A DNA stretch of 64,000 nt from contig JAWKVM010000009.1 of assembly GCA_041398025.1 (NCBI GenBank), forward strand, positions 1 through 64,000. Reading direction: 5' to 3'. Positions 1 to 6,885 of the stretch are shown in pieces. This DNA is from JANQPX01 sp041398025 (GTDB lineage: Bacteria; Pseudomonadota; Alphaproteobacteria; Geminicoccales; Geminicoccaceae). Under the pieces are notes generated by a model, which made no database searches, was not told the origin of the DNA, and saw nothing but the letters and a program-made list of their open reading frames with translations. The translations under genes and the position numbers were made by a program. Each line of letters begins with the position of its first letter. The stretch's first letter is position 1.

Positions 1-352
1 CGTCCCGGTCGACCGAGGTGATGACGATGTGCTTCAGGCCGAGCTCCGAGAGCGCTTCCGCAAGATGCACGGGCTCGTCCGGATCGACCGCGCGCGGCAG
101 GCCGGTCTTGACGTTGCAGAAGGTGCAGGCGCGCGTGCAGGTGTCGCCCAAAATCATCACCGTGGCGTGACCCTGGGTCCAGCATTCGCCGATATTCGGG
201 CAGGCGGCCTCTTCGCAGACCGTATGCAGGCTTTTCGCGCGCATCAGCCTTTGCGTCGCGTGGAAGCCGGCCGAATTGGGCGCGCGCACGCGGATCCAGG
301 GCGGCTTTCGCTTGATGTCACGGGGAGCGGCGCGATTGAGGATTTCGACCAT
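1..352 (-). CDS. lipA: lipoyl synthase, N-terminal part (cut by window edge)
   Basis: Radical-SAM enzyme that inserts two sulfur atoms into protein-bound octanoyl groups to make lipoyl cofactor for the 2-oxoacid dehydrogenases and the glycine cleavage H protein. About 117 residues are present. Both cysteine signatures of the family are visible: the N-terminal auxiliary cluster motif (CEEAACPNIGEC) and the radical-SAM motif (CTRACTFC), the latter preceded by ATVMILGD. The ATG at 352 opens the protein with MVEILNRAAPRDIKRKPPW, the usual length before the first cluster. The C-terminal two thirds lie beyond position 1. Identification is very secure. Confidence 0.96.
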   Translation of the reverse strand, partial: MVEILNRAAPRDIKRKPPWIRVRAPNSAGFHATQRLMRAKSLHTVCEEAACPNIGECWTQGHATVMILGDTCTRACTFCNVKTGLPRAVDPDEPVHLAEALSELGLKHIVITSVDRD

Positions 353-676
353 GGGACCTGCATGAAAAAAGGTTTCGGCTCAGATTTGGTCAATTCGAGC
401 AGGAAATCAACGATAGGCTGTCCGGCGGCAGGCTATCGGGATGCGTTCATGGCATCCGCTTGAACGCCGCACATGTCCTGCGTCCGCAGGAGGCGCCGAG
501 GCTGCCGGGATTCCTGACTTTACAGACCGTCAAATTGCAAAACACCAATGATAACAATGACATAGACCAAGATGGCGATGATTTTCCCCAACAGGTGTCG
601 GTATGTTTTACAGCGCGGGCCGGCAGGAAGCCGACGGTTTCGTTCCAAGTTATTGATCAACAACAAAAAAAGAGAT
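353..676. other. intergenic region upstream of the PEP-CTERM gene
   Basis: No convincing gene lies between the divergent lipA and PEP-CTERM genes. The part from about 535 to 720 is clearly more AT-rich than the flanks. It holds an inverted TGAC/GTCA pair at about 511-528 and two copies of TTTACAG (near 516 and 609). Sites 70-170 bp upstream of a sigma-54 promoter are where an enhancer-binding protein would bind, but I cannot assign these repeats to any regulator. Confidence 0.4.
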
Positions 677-692
677 TGGCACACGGATTGCT
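677..692 (+). promoter_or_regulatory. sigma-54 (RpoN) -24/-12 promoter of the PEP-CTERM gene
   Basis: The sequence TGGCACACGGATTGCT fits the RpoN consensus TGGCAC-N5-TTGCW without a mismatch and with the required GG-to-GC spacing. It lies 56 bp before the ATG of the PEP-CTERM gene, in the right orientation. Some PEP-CTERM/exosortase systems are known to be controlled by the PrsK/PrsR two-component pair acting with RpoN, so this placement makes biological sense. Confidence 0.8.
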
Positions 693-748
693 TACAAATC
701 AATCATCGGTAGATATCGTCCCCGCTTCTTGCCTATTTGGAGAGCTCC

Positions 749-1414
749 ATGCCCAACACACTCCTGAAATCGGCACTTGGTGTCGCTGTCGGGTTTCTCC
801 TGATCAGCCCCGCTTCGGCCATCCCGCTGACGCCGCCGACCAACGTCAATGGCACGTTCGTTTTCGACAACGATGTCGAGCAGTTCGAGTTCAGTATCCC
901 GACGACCTCCATCGTGACCATCGAGTCGATCGGCTATGGTGGCGGCACCTTCGTAACCAATCCCGCAATCGTCGTTGGCCCCGGCGGCTTCGACACGGTC
1001 ATCTCGCTGTTCGACAGCACCGGCGCCTTCATCGATGACGACGATGACGACGATGACAACCTCGGTTCGACCCTGGTGGATCCTTCGACGGGCAATGCCT
1101 TCGACGCTTTCCTCCAGACCACGCTCACCGCTGGCACCTACACGGTGGTGGTCTCGCAGTTCGACAATTTCTTCGTCGGCAATGTCGGGGACGATATCAG
1201 CCTCGGCTTCACGTTCGACGGCCCACCCAACAATTTCACCAGCTTCTTCCCCGGGTGCATCGGCGGACCCTTCTGCGACTTCGGCGGCAATGTCCGCAGC
1301 AATTTCTTCGCCATCAACGTCTCCTCTCAGGCCATACCCGAGCCATCGGTTCTCGCCCTGCTCGGCTTCGGCCTGGTCGGCGCGGGTCTGGCTTACCGCC
1401 GCCGGCGCGCCTGA
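749..1414 (+). CDS. PEP-CTERM sorting-domain protein with poly-Asp run
   Basis: Exported surface or matrix protein of 221 residues. It has a Sec signal peptide (about residues 1-25, ending ASA), a beta-rich middle of the kind seen in DVUA0089-type PEP-CTERM proteins, and a C-terminal sorting signal: PEPS, then a hydrophobic stretch (LALLGFGLVGAGLAY) and the basic tail RRRRA. Such proteins are cleaved and anchored or released by an exosortase, which is not in this window. A run of eight aspartates (encoded near 1036-1060) may bind calcium. The ATG at 749 is chosen because GGAGAG sits 5 bp before it; a TTG at 737 is in frame but has no such site. Partner and ligand are unknown. Confidence 0.88.
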   Translation: MPNTLLKSALGVAVGFLLISPASAIPLTPPTNVNGTFVFDNDVEQFEFSIPTTSIVTIESIGYGGGTFVTNPAIVVGPGGFDTVISLFDSTGAFIDDDDDDDDNLGSTLVDPSTGNAFDAFLQTTLTAGTYTVVVSQFDNFFVGNVGDDISLGFTFDGPPNNFTSFFPGCIGGPFCDFGGNVRSNFFAINVSSQAIPEPSVLALLGFGLVGAGLAYRRRRA

Positions 1415-1451
1415 TCCTTTAGCACGAGACGGTATCGCCTGATCACGGAGA

Positions 1452-1487
1452 GCCCTCGGGACGGAGTCGCCCCGAGGGCCTTTCTTC
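1452..1487 (+). terminator. Rho-independent terminator after the PEP-CTERM gene
   Basis: A perfect 9-bp stem (GCCCTCGGG at 1452-1460 with CCCGAGGGC at 1471-1479), a 10-nt loop and a T-rich tail starting at 1481. It lies 37 bp after the stop codon and separates the PEP-CTERM gene from the TRAP operon. Confidence 0.85.
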
Positions 1488-1605
1488 CTTCGCATGCCGT
1501 CGCCAAACCGCGTTCCGCCACTGCGTAGCCCGAGACGACAGCGGTGGCCGGCAGCCGCTTGACGCCAAGCCACACCCTGGCAAAGTGAAAACCAGGGAGG
1601 TGGAC

Positions 1606-1638
1606 ATGAAGCACGACGGTTCGAGCAGTCTGCCGTGA
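1606..1638 (+). CDS. ten-codon leader ORF coupled to dctQ
   Basis: The best Shine-Dalgarno of the operon (GGGAGG at about 1595-1600) serves an ATG at 1606. That ATG opens only ten codons (MKHDGSSSLP) and then a TGA that overlaps the GTG start of the TRAP small permease (GTGA). Either the permease is translated by coupling from this leader, or a single-base change has split off the true permease start. No other copy is available for comparison. Confidence 0.35.
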   Translation: MKHDGSSSLP

Positions 1639-2174
1639 ACGGACTGCGCAAGGTCCTCGAGCGTTTCCTGGAGATCGTTTGCATCGCCTTGATGGTCGGC
1701 CTCGCCGTCATCGTCGTGGTGGCCGTGATCTACAGAACGGCGGGCTCGTCACTTTCCTGGTATGACGAAGTCGCGGCGATCATGCTCGCCTGGCTCACCT
1801 ATTACGGTGCTGCCCTCGCCGCGCTTCGCCGCGCCCATCTCGGCTTTCCCGGCCTCTACGCGGCGAGTCCGCCTGCGCTGCGTCTGCCCATGCTGATCGC
1901 CGGGGATGCGCTGTTCATCGGCTTTTTCCTGATTCTCGGCTGGTATGGCTGGCAGGTGATCGTCCTGCTGTATGGCGACACCCTGGTGAGCATCCCCTGG
2001 GTTCTGGTCTCCTTCACCCAGTCGGTGATCCCGATCGGCTGCGCGCTCATCACCCTTTGCCATCTCGTGACGTTGCCCGAACGCTTTCGCGAGGCGCGCC
2101 TGGGGCTCGCCCTCCATGACGAGGAGCATGAGGCGATCGAGGCTGCGATGCGCGATACGGAGACCAACCGGTGA
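1635..2174 (+). CDS. TRAP transporter small permease (DctQ family)
   Basis: Small membrane subunit of a tripartite ATP-independent periplasmic transporter, which imports organic acids with a sodium or proton gradient. The 179-residue protein has four predicted membrane segments and the DctQ features WYDE in loop 1 and a C-terminal charged tail. The GTG start overlaps the stop of a ten-codon leader ORF, and its own stop overlaps the GTG of the large permease (GTGA), so the pair is translationally coupled. No DctP- or TAXI-type binding protein gene is found next to it, so the substrate cannot be read from the context beyond a likely acid degraded through CoA thioesters by the following genes. 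Confidence 0.9.
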   Translation: MNGLRKVLERFLEIVCIALMVGLAVIVVVAVIYRTAGSSLSWYDEVAAIMLAWLTYYGAALAALRRAHLGFPGLYAASPPALRLPMLIAGDALFIGFFLILGWYGWQVIVLLYGDTLVSIPWVLVSFTQSVIPIGCALITLCHLVTLPERFREARLGLALHDEEHEAIEAAMRDTETNR

Positions 2175-3454
2175 TCGTGCTCGGCATGCTGCTGGCACTT
2201 GCCGTGCTGGTCCTGATCAACGTGCCGATCGCCGTGGCCATCGGCGTGATCGCGGCGGTCGCCATGGTGGAAAAGGGCGGCATGGACAATCTGTTCTCCG
2301 CCGCCACCACCATGTTCGACGGCACCACCAAATTCTCCCTGATCGCCATCCCGCTGTTCGTGCTCGCCGGCGCGATCATGAACACCTCCGGCATCTCGCG
2401 CCGCCTGATCGCGTTCGCATCGGCCCTGCTCGGCTTCATCAAGGGCGGCCTTGCCATGGTGAACGTCGGCACCTCGATGTTCTTCGCCGAGATCTCCGGC
2501 TCCGCCGTGGCCGACGTCGCCGCAATCGGCTCGATCCTGATGCCGGCGATGGAGAAGAAGGGCTATCCCAAGGAATTTGCCGCGGCAATCACCTCGTCCT
2601 CCGCCTCGCTCGCGATCATCATCCCGCCCTCGATCCCGATGATCCTCTATGCGGTGATGTCCGGAAGCTCGGTGGTGCAGCTGTTCGTCGCCGGCATCGT
2701 GCCCGGCATCATCGGCGCCCTCGGCCTGATGCTGGTCTCCTACTGGTTCGCGGTGCGCTACAACTTTCCGGTCGAGGAAGTGTTCCATCTCCGCCGCGTC
2801 TGGCAGACGTTCAAGGACGCCGCCTGGGCGTTTCTCCTGCCGATCATCATCCTCGGCGGCATTTTCGGCGGCTTCGTCACCGCGACCGAGGGCGCCGGCC
2901 TCGCCGTGGTCGCCGCCCTGTTCATCGGCCTGGTGATCTACCGCGAGCTCGACATCCGCCACCTGCACACCGCCCTGATCGACGGCGCCGTGCAGACCGC
3001 GGTGGTCATGCTCCTGGTCGCGACCTCGGCGCTGCTCGGCCGCTATCTCACCGAATCGCGCCTGCCCCAGGAGCTGGCGCAGAGCATCATCGAGCTGACC
3101 GACAATCCCTATCTCATCCTGGCGATGATGAACCTGCTGTTCCTGGTGCTCGGCTGCTTTCTGCACGGTGCCGCGGCGATCATCCTGGTTGTGCCGATCG
3201 TGCTGCCGATCGTGAACGCGGTCGGCCTCGACCTGGTGCATTTCGGCTTGATCGTCACCCTCAATCTCGCCATCGGCCAGCAGACCCCGCCGGTGGCGAG
3301 CGTGCTGATCACCGCCTGCTCGATCGCCAAGGCCGACGTATGGGCGGTCACCAAGGTCAACGTCTATTTCATCGGCGTCCTCGCCGCGGTCTTGCTCCTG
3401 GTAACCTATGTGCCGATCATACCGCTTGCACTGGTTGAGCTTTTCTACCGGTAG
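2171..3454 (+). CDS. TRAP transporter large permease (DctM family)
   Basis: Substrate-translocating subunit of the TRAP transporter, 427 residues, with about twelve membrane segments. Conserved DctM stretches are visible: GTSMFFAEISGSAVADVAAIG, then MPAMEKKGY, SSASLAIIIPPSIPMI, and near the end NLAIGQQTPPVASVL. The GTG start shares four bases with the end of the small permease. Transcription continues into an enoyl-CoA hydratase and a CoA transferase (31-bp gap), suggesting import of a carboxylic acid that is then activated to a CoA ester. The binding protein must be encoded elsewhere or be lost. Confidence 0.93.
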   Translation: MIVLGMLLALAVLVLINVPIAVAIGVIAAVAMVEKGGMDNLFSAATTMFDGTTKFSLIAIPLFVLAGAIMNTSGISRRLIAFASALLGFIKGGLAMVNVGTSMFFAEISGSAVADVAAIGSILMPAMEKKGYPKEFAAAITSSSASLAIIIPPSIPMILYAVMSGSSVVQLFVAGIVPGIIGALGLMLVSYWFAVRYNFPVEEVFHLRRVWQTFKDAAWAFLLPIIILGGIFGGFVTATEGAGLAVVAALFIGLVIYRELDIRHLHTALIDGAVQTAVVMLLVATSALLGRYLTESRLPQELAQSIIELTDNPYLILAMMNLLFLVLGCFLHGAAAIILVVPIVLPIVNAVGLDLVHFGLIVTLNLAIGQQTPPVASVLITACSIAKADVWAVTKVNVYFIGVLAAVLLLVTYVPIIPLALVELFYR

Positions 3455-3484
3455 CACCGGAGGCCGAACCTGCAGGAGAATGGA

Positions 3485-4264
3485 ATGACCGATCAGATCA
3501 TCGTCGAGCGTCAGGGCTTCACGGCCACCGTGACCTTGAACCAGCCGGCCAAGCTCAACGCCGTCAGCCTCGCCATGTGGGATCGCCTGGGTGAAGTCTT
3601 TGCCGAGCTGGACCAGGATCTGGACCTACGCTGCGTGATCCTGCGCGGCGCCGGCGAGAAGGCCTTTTCGGTCGGGGCCGACATCAGCGAGTTCGAGGAA
3701 CATCGCAGCACGGCGGACAAGGCCAGGGCGTATGGCAAGCGCACCCATGCGGCGCTCGGCAGGATCGTCGCCTGCCGACATCCGGTGATCGCGCGCATCG
3801 ACGGCCTTTGCGTCGGCGGCGGGCTCGAGCTCGCGACCACCGCGGATCTCAGGATCTGCAGCGAGCGCAGCCGCTTCGGCATCCCGATCAAGCGCCTCGG
3901 CCTCGTCGTCGCCTATGCCGAGCTCGAGCCGCTGATCCAGCTGATCGGTCCGTCCAACGCCAAGGAGATCCTGTTCGAAGGCCAGGTCTTCGGCAGTGCC
4001 CGCGCCTACGACATGGGTCTGGTCAACCGTGTGGTCAGCGACCACGGGCTGGACGACGAGATCGCCGCCACGGCCGAAAGAGTAACCGAGGGGGCACCGC
4101 TGGTCGCCCGCTGGCACAAGAAATTCACGCGCCGCCTGCTCTCGTCCGAGCCGCTCACGGAGGACGAGCATGACGAGAGCTACGCCTGCTTCGCCACCGA
4201 GGACTTTCGGATTGGCTACAAAGCCTTTCTCGCGAAGACCAAACCGGAATTCAGCGGGCGTTGA
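3485..4264 (+). CDS. enoyl-CoA hydratase/isomerase family protein
   Basis: Crotonase-fold enzyme of 259 residues, the family's usual length. Oxyanion-hole motifs are visible: AFSVGADISEFEEH (about residues 60-75) and GLCVGGGLELATTADLRI (about 108-125), followed by the FGIPIKRLGL segment. The second typical catalytic glutamate region (around residues 130-140) reads RLGLVVAYAEL, so the exact chemistry (hydratase, isomerase, decarboxylase or hydrolase) cannot be told. AGGAGA precedes the ATG. It lies between the TRAP permeases and a CaiB-type CoA transferase, as in carnitine- or hydroxy-acid-type catabolic operons. Confidence 0.88.
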   Translation: MTDQIIVERQGFTATVTLNQPAKLNAVSLAMWDRLGEVFAELDQDLDLRCVILRGAGEKAFSVGADISEFEEHRSTADKARAYGKRTHAALGRIVACRHPVIARIDGLCVGGGLELATTADLRICSERSRFGIPIKRLGLVVAYAELEPLIQLIGPSNAKEILFEGQVFGSARAYDMGLVNRVVSDHGLDDEIAATAERVTEGAPLVARWHKKFTRRLLSSEPLTEDEHDESYACFATEDFRIGYKAFLAKTKPEFSGR

Positions 4265-4289
4265 GAACGGCAGCTCGGAGGGATCGCGC

Positions 4290-5489
4290 ATGGGACCTTT
4301 AAGCGGCATGAAGGTCATCGACATGACCCACGTCATGGCCGGCCCCACCTGCACGCTGATGCTCGCCGACATGGGCGCTGATGTCATCAAGGTCGAAAAA
4401 ATCCCGGACGGCGACGACACCCGCCGCAGCACCCCGCCTGTGATCGGCGACGAGGCCGCGGCCTTCATGATGATGAACCGCAACAAGCGCGGCATCGCCC
4501 TCGACCTCAAGACACCAGGGGGCAGGAGCGTCCTGCAGCGCTTGCTTGCCGGAGCGGATGTGGTGGTCGAGAACTATAGACCCGGGACGATGGCGAAGCT
4601 TGGGTTCGATTATGAAGAACTGCGAAAGAAGAATCCGGGGCTGATCTATTGTGCGCTCTCCGGCTTCGGGCGCTCCGGGCCCTATGGGCATCGCGGCGGC
4701 TTCGATCTGGTGGCGCAGGCGATGAGCGGGCTGATGAGCATCACCGGCGAAGGGCCGGGACGCGCACCGGTGAAATGCGGCGCACCGGTGACCGACATCA
4801 CCTGCGGCATTCTCGCCGCTATGGGCATCCTCGCCGCCTATGCCCATCGTCTGCAGACCGGCCAGGGCCAGATGGTCGACACTTCCCTTCTGGAGGCCGG
4901 CATCGTCCAGACCTACTGGCAATCGGCGATCGCGCTCGCCACCGGCGAGGCGCCCGGCCCCATGGGCTCGGCGCATCCCCTGAGCGCGCCCTATCAGGCG
5001 TTCGAATGCGCCGACGGGTGGATCGTCATCGGCGGCAGCAACCAGCGCAACTGGCTGCGCGCCCTTGAAGCCCTCGGCGCCGAGCATCTCGCCGACGATC
5101 CGCGCTTTCGCGACAATCACGACCGCATGGGACATCTGAAGGAGCTGGAGGACGCGCTCGCCCCCTTTTTCAAGCCGCACGCATCCGCCGATCTGCTCGC
5201 CCGCTTCGAGGCGGTCGGCGTGCCCGCGGGCCCGGTCTACGACGTGCTGCAGATGCAGGCCGATCCGCAGGTGCGCGCGCGAAAAATGGTGACCAAGGTG
5301 ACGCACAAGCATCTCGGCGAGGTCGAAACCATCGGCCTGCCGGTCAAATTCTCCGACACCCCCGGCAAGGTCGCGCGCGGGGCGCCGGTCTATGGCCAGC
5401 ACAGCCGGGAGGTGCTGAAGGAGGCGGGCTTCGACGAGGACGAGCTCGCTGCCCTGCTTGCCGAAGGTGCCGTGGTCGCCGATGACTGA
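4290..5489 (+). CDS. CaiB/BaiF family CoA transferase
   Basis: Class III CoA transferase of 399 residues, which moves CoA between carboxylic acids. Family marks: MAGPTCTLMLADMGADVIKV near the N-terminus, the NRNKRGIALDLK segment, ENYRPGTM, and the catalytic aspartate in the MVDTSLLEAG context around residue 196. The ATG at 4290 follows GGAGGG by seven bases; upstream in-frame ATGs lie inside the hydratase gene. It is probably co-transcribed with the TRAP permeases and the hydratase, and would activate the imported acid. Confidence 0.92.
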   Translation: MGPLSGMKVIDMTHVMAGPTCTLMLADMGADVIKVEKIPDGDDTRRSTPPVIGDEAAAFMMMNRNKRGIALDLKTPGGRSVLQRLLAGADVVVENYRPGTMAKLGFDYEELRKKNPGLIYCALSGFGRSGPYGHRGGFDLVAQAMSGLMSITGEGPGRAPVKCGAPVTDITCGILAAMGILAAYAHRLQTGQGQMVDTSLLEAGIVQTYWQSAIALATGEAPGPMGSAHPLSAPYQAFECADGWIVIGGSNQRNWLRALEALGAEHLADDPRFRDNHDRMGHLKELEDALAPFFKPHASADLLARFEAVGVPAGPVYDVLQMQADPQVRARKMVTKVTHKHLGEVETIGLPVKFSDTPGKVARGAPVYGQHSREVLKEAGFDEDELAALLAEGAVVADD

Positions 5490-6015
5490 GCACACGGGAT
5501 CGGAGGACGCCGGCACAGTGGTCCGGGGAATCGGCCCGGCCGACCTCGACTGGCTGCTCGCCCTGAACAACGCATCCGTGCCGCATGTCAATCACCTCGA
5601 GCCCGACGATCTTGCCCAGATTCTGCAGTTTTCCAGCTATGCGCGCTGCATCAATCAGGACGGCAGGCCAGCGGGCGCGCTGGTCGCGCTCGCGCCGGGC
5701 ACAGACTATCGGAGTGCACACTATCGCTGGTTCGGCGAGCGTTACGCGGATTTTCTTTATGTCGACCGGGTGATGATCGACCGCTCGGCGCACAAGAGCG
5801 GTCTCGGCCGGCGCCTCTATGCCGATCTCGAAGCCTTCGCCAGGCTGCGGGGAGCAAGCCATCTCGCCTGCGAAGTCAACAGCGAGCCGCCGAACCCGGT
5901 GTCCATGGCCTTCCACGCGGCCCTCGGCTTTTGCGCGGTGGGTGAACTCGCAAGCGGGGATCGCTCGAAACGCGTGGTGCTGATGATGAAGCCCGTGGCC
6001 AGCGCCGGGGGCTGA
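5482..6015 (+). CDS. GNAT family N-acetyltransferase
   Basis: Acetyl-CoA-dependent acyltransferase of 177 residues. The acetyl-CoA binding stretch is seen as VDRVMIDRSAHKSGLGRRLY (about residues 93-112), followed by the typical C-terminal segment with NPVSMAFHAALGF. The ATG overlaps the end of the CoA transferase by eight bases, so it belongs to the same operon. The substrate is unknown; similar small GNAT proteins are often annotated only by fold. Confidence 0.85.
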   Translation: MTEHTGSEDAGTVVRGIGPADLDWLLALNNASVPHVNHLEPDDLAQILQFSSYARCINQDGRPAGALVALAPGTDYRSAHYRWFGERYADFLYVDRVMIDRSAHKSGLGRRLYADLEAFARLRGASHLACEVNSEPPNPVSMAFHAALGFCAVGELASGDRSKRVVLMMKPVASAGG

Positions 6016-6022
6016 GCGGCGG

Positions 6023-6700
6023 CTACTCGATCGAGCAGGCGAGCACCCGGCTGATCTGCATCAGCGGCCTGCCGCTTTCGGTGGACCACTGATTGAAGGC
6101 TGCCTGCACAAGATCGAGATCGCGTTTCGAGCCCGGCTCTTTGTCGATGACGCCGTCACGGATCAGCGCGCGCACGACATCGCGGGAGAGCACGAAGCCG
6201 TCGACTCCGGCACCACGCAGAAAATACATGCCGGTGGTCCCGCCGAGCCGGCTGCCGCGGCGTTTCAGCAGCCAGAGAAGGCCGCAAAAATCCTCGTTCG
6301 GCCAGCCGCCGATCGCCTGCCCGGCACTGCCATGCTCGGCAACGAGCTCGCGCAGGAAGACGGCATTGTCGCGAATCGACAGGATCTTCTTGGCATGCCG
6401 GATGATACCGTCGGACTTCAGATAGTCATGCAGATCGTCGTCGGACATCATGGACATGCGGCCGATGTCGAAATCCTCGAACACCTCCTCGAAGCGCGGC
6501 CATTTGGCTTCGACGACCTTCCAGTTGAACCCGGCCCGAAAGACCGATTTCGACATGGCCGACAGCCACCGATCGTCGGCGATCGCGGCGAGCTCCTCGG
6601 GTGATTTCGGTGTCGACAACGTGGCCTCGAAGGCAACGGCGCCGCCCTTGCGCGATGCCGCCATGTCATAGAGCACGTCGAAACTGACCAGCCCCGTCAT
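6023..6700 (-). CDS. DNA-3-methyladenine glycosylase I family protein
   Basis: Base-excision repair glycosylase of 225 residues related to Tag, which removes 3-methyladenine from alkylated DNA. The family core is clear: SKSVFRAGFNWKVVEAKWP, then the FDIGRMSMMSDDDL helix pair and the DGIIRHAKKILSI segment. The Cys/His zinc ligands of E. coli Tag are not evident, so this belongs to the divergent branch and its substrate range is uncertain. The ATG at 6700 (MTGLVSFDVLYD) is chosen over an upstream extension because GGGAG precedes it. It converges with the GNAT gene with a 7-bp gap. Confidence 0.8.
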   Translation of the reverse strand: MTGLVSFDVLYDMAASRKGGAVAFEATLSTPKSPEELAAIADDRWLSAMSKSVFRAGFNWKVVEAKWPRFEEVFEDFDIGRMSMMSDDDLHDYLKSDGIIRHAKKILSIRDNAVFLRELVAEHGSAGQAIGGWPNEDFCGLLWLLKRRGSRLGGTTGMYFLRGAGVDGFVLSRDVVRALIRDGVIDKEPGSKRDLDLVQAAFNQWSTESGRPLMQISRVLACSIE

Positions 6701-6822
6701 CGGTTGTTCTCCCGCACGCTTCCCTCGTCGGCCTGCAGACCTCCACGATTCGGACGGCGTGGTCAAGCCCGACGCAACGTGATCCTGGCAGCGACCAGCG
6801 TCATGGCGCAAGGATCAGAACG

Positions 6823-6855
6823 GCAAAGAAAAACGGCGGGCCGGAGCCCGCCGTT
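6823..6855 (-). terminator. Rho-independent terminator of the cytochrome c peroxidase gene
   Basis: Perfect 10-bp stem AACGGCGGGC / GCCCGCCGTT (6832-6841 and 6846-6855) with a 4-nt loop. Read on the minus strand it is followed by a T-rich tract complementary to 6823-6831. It lies 30 bp after the stop codon of the peroxidase gene. Confidence 0.85.
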
Positions 6856-6885
6856 CCTCTCGGCTGACGCTTAGCGTCCGGATGC

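Noticed and set aside
692..1711. 339-codon ORF on the minus strand
   Set aside because: Antisense of the PEP-CTERM gene and of a terminator; no resemblance to known proteins.
1856..3457. 533-codon ORF on the minus strand over the TRAP permeases
   Set aside because: Mirror frame of dctQM; extremely rich in His, Asp, Gln and Arg, with no domain.
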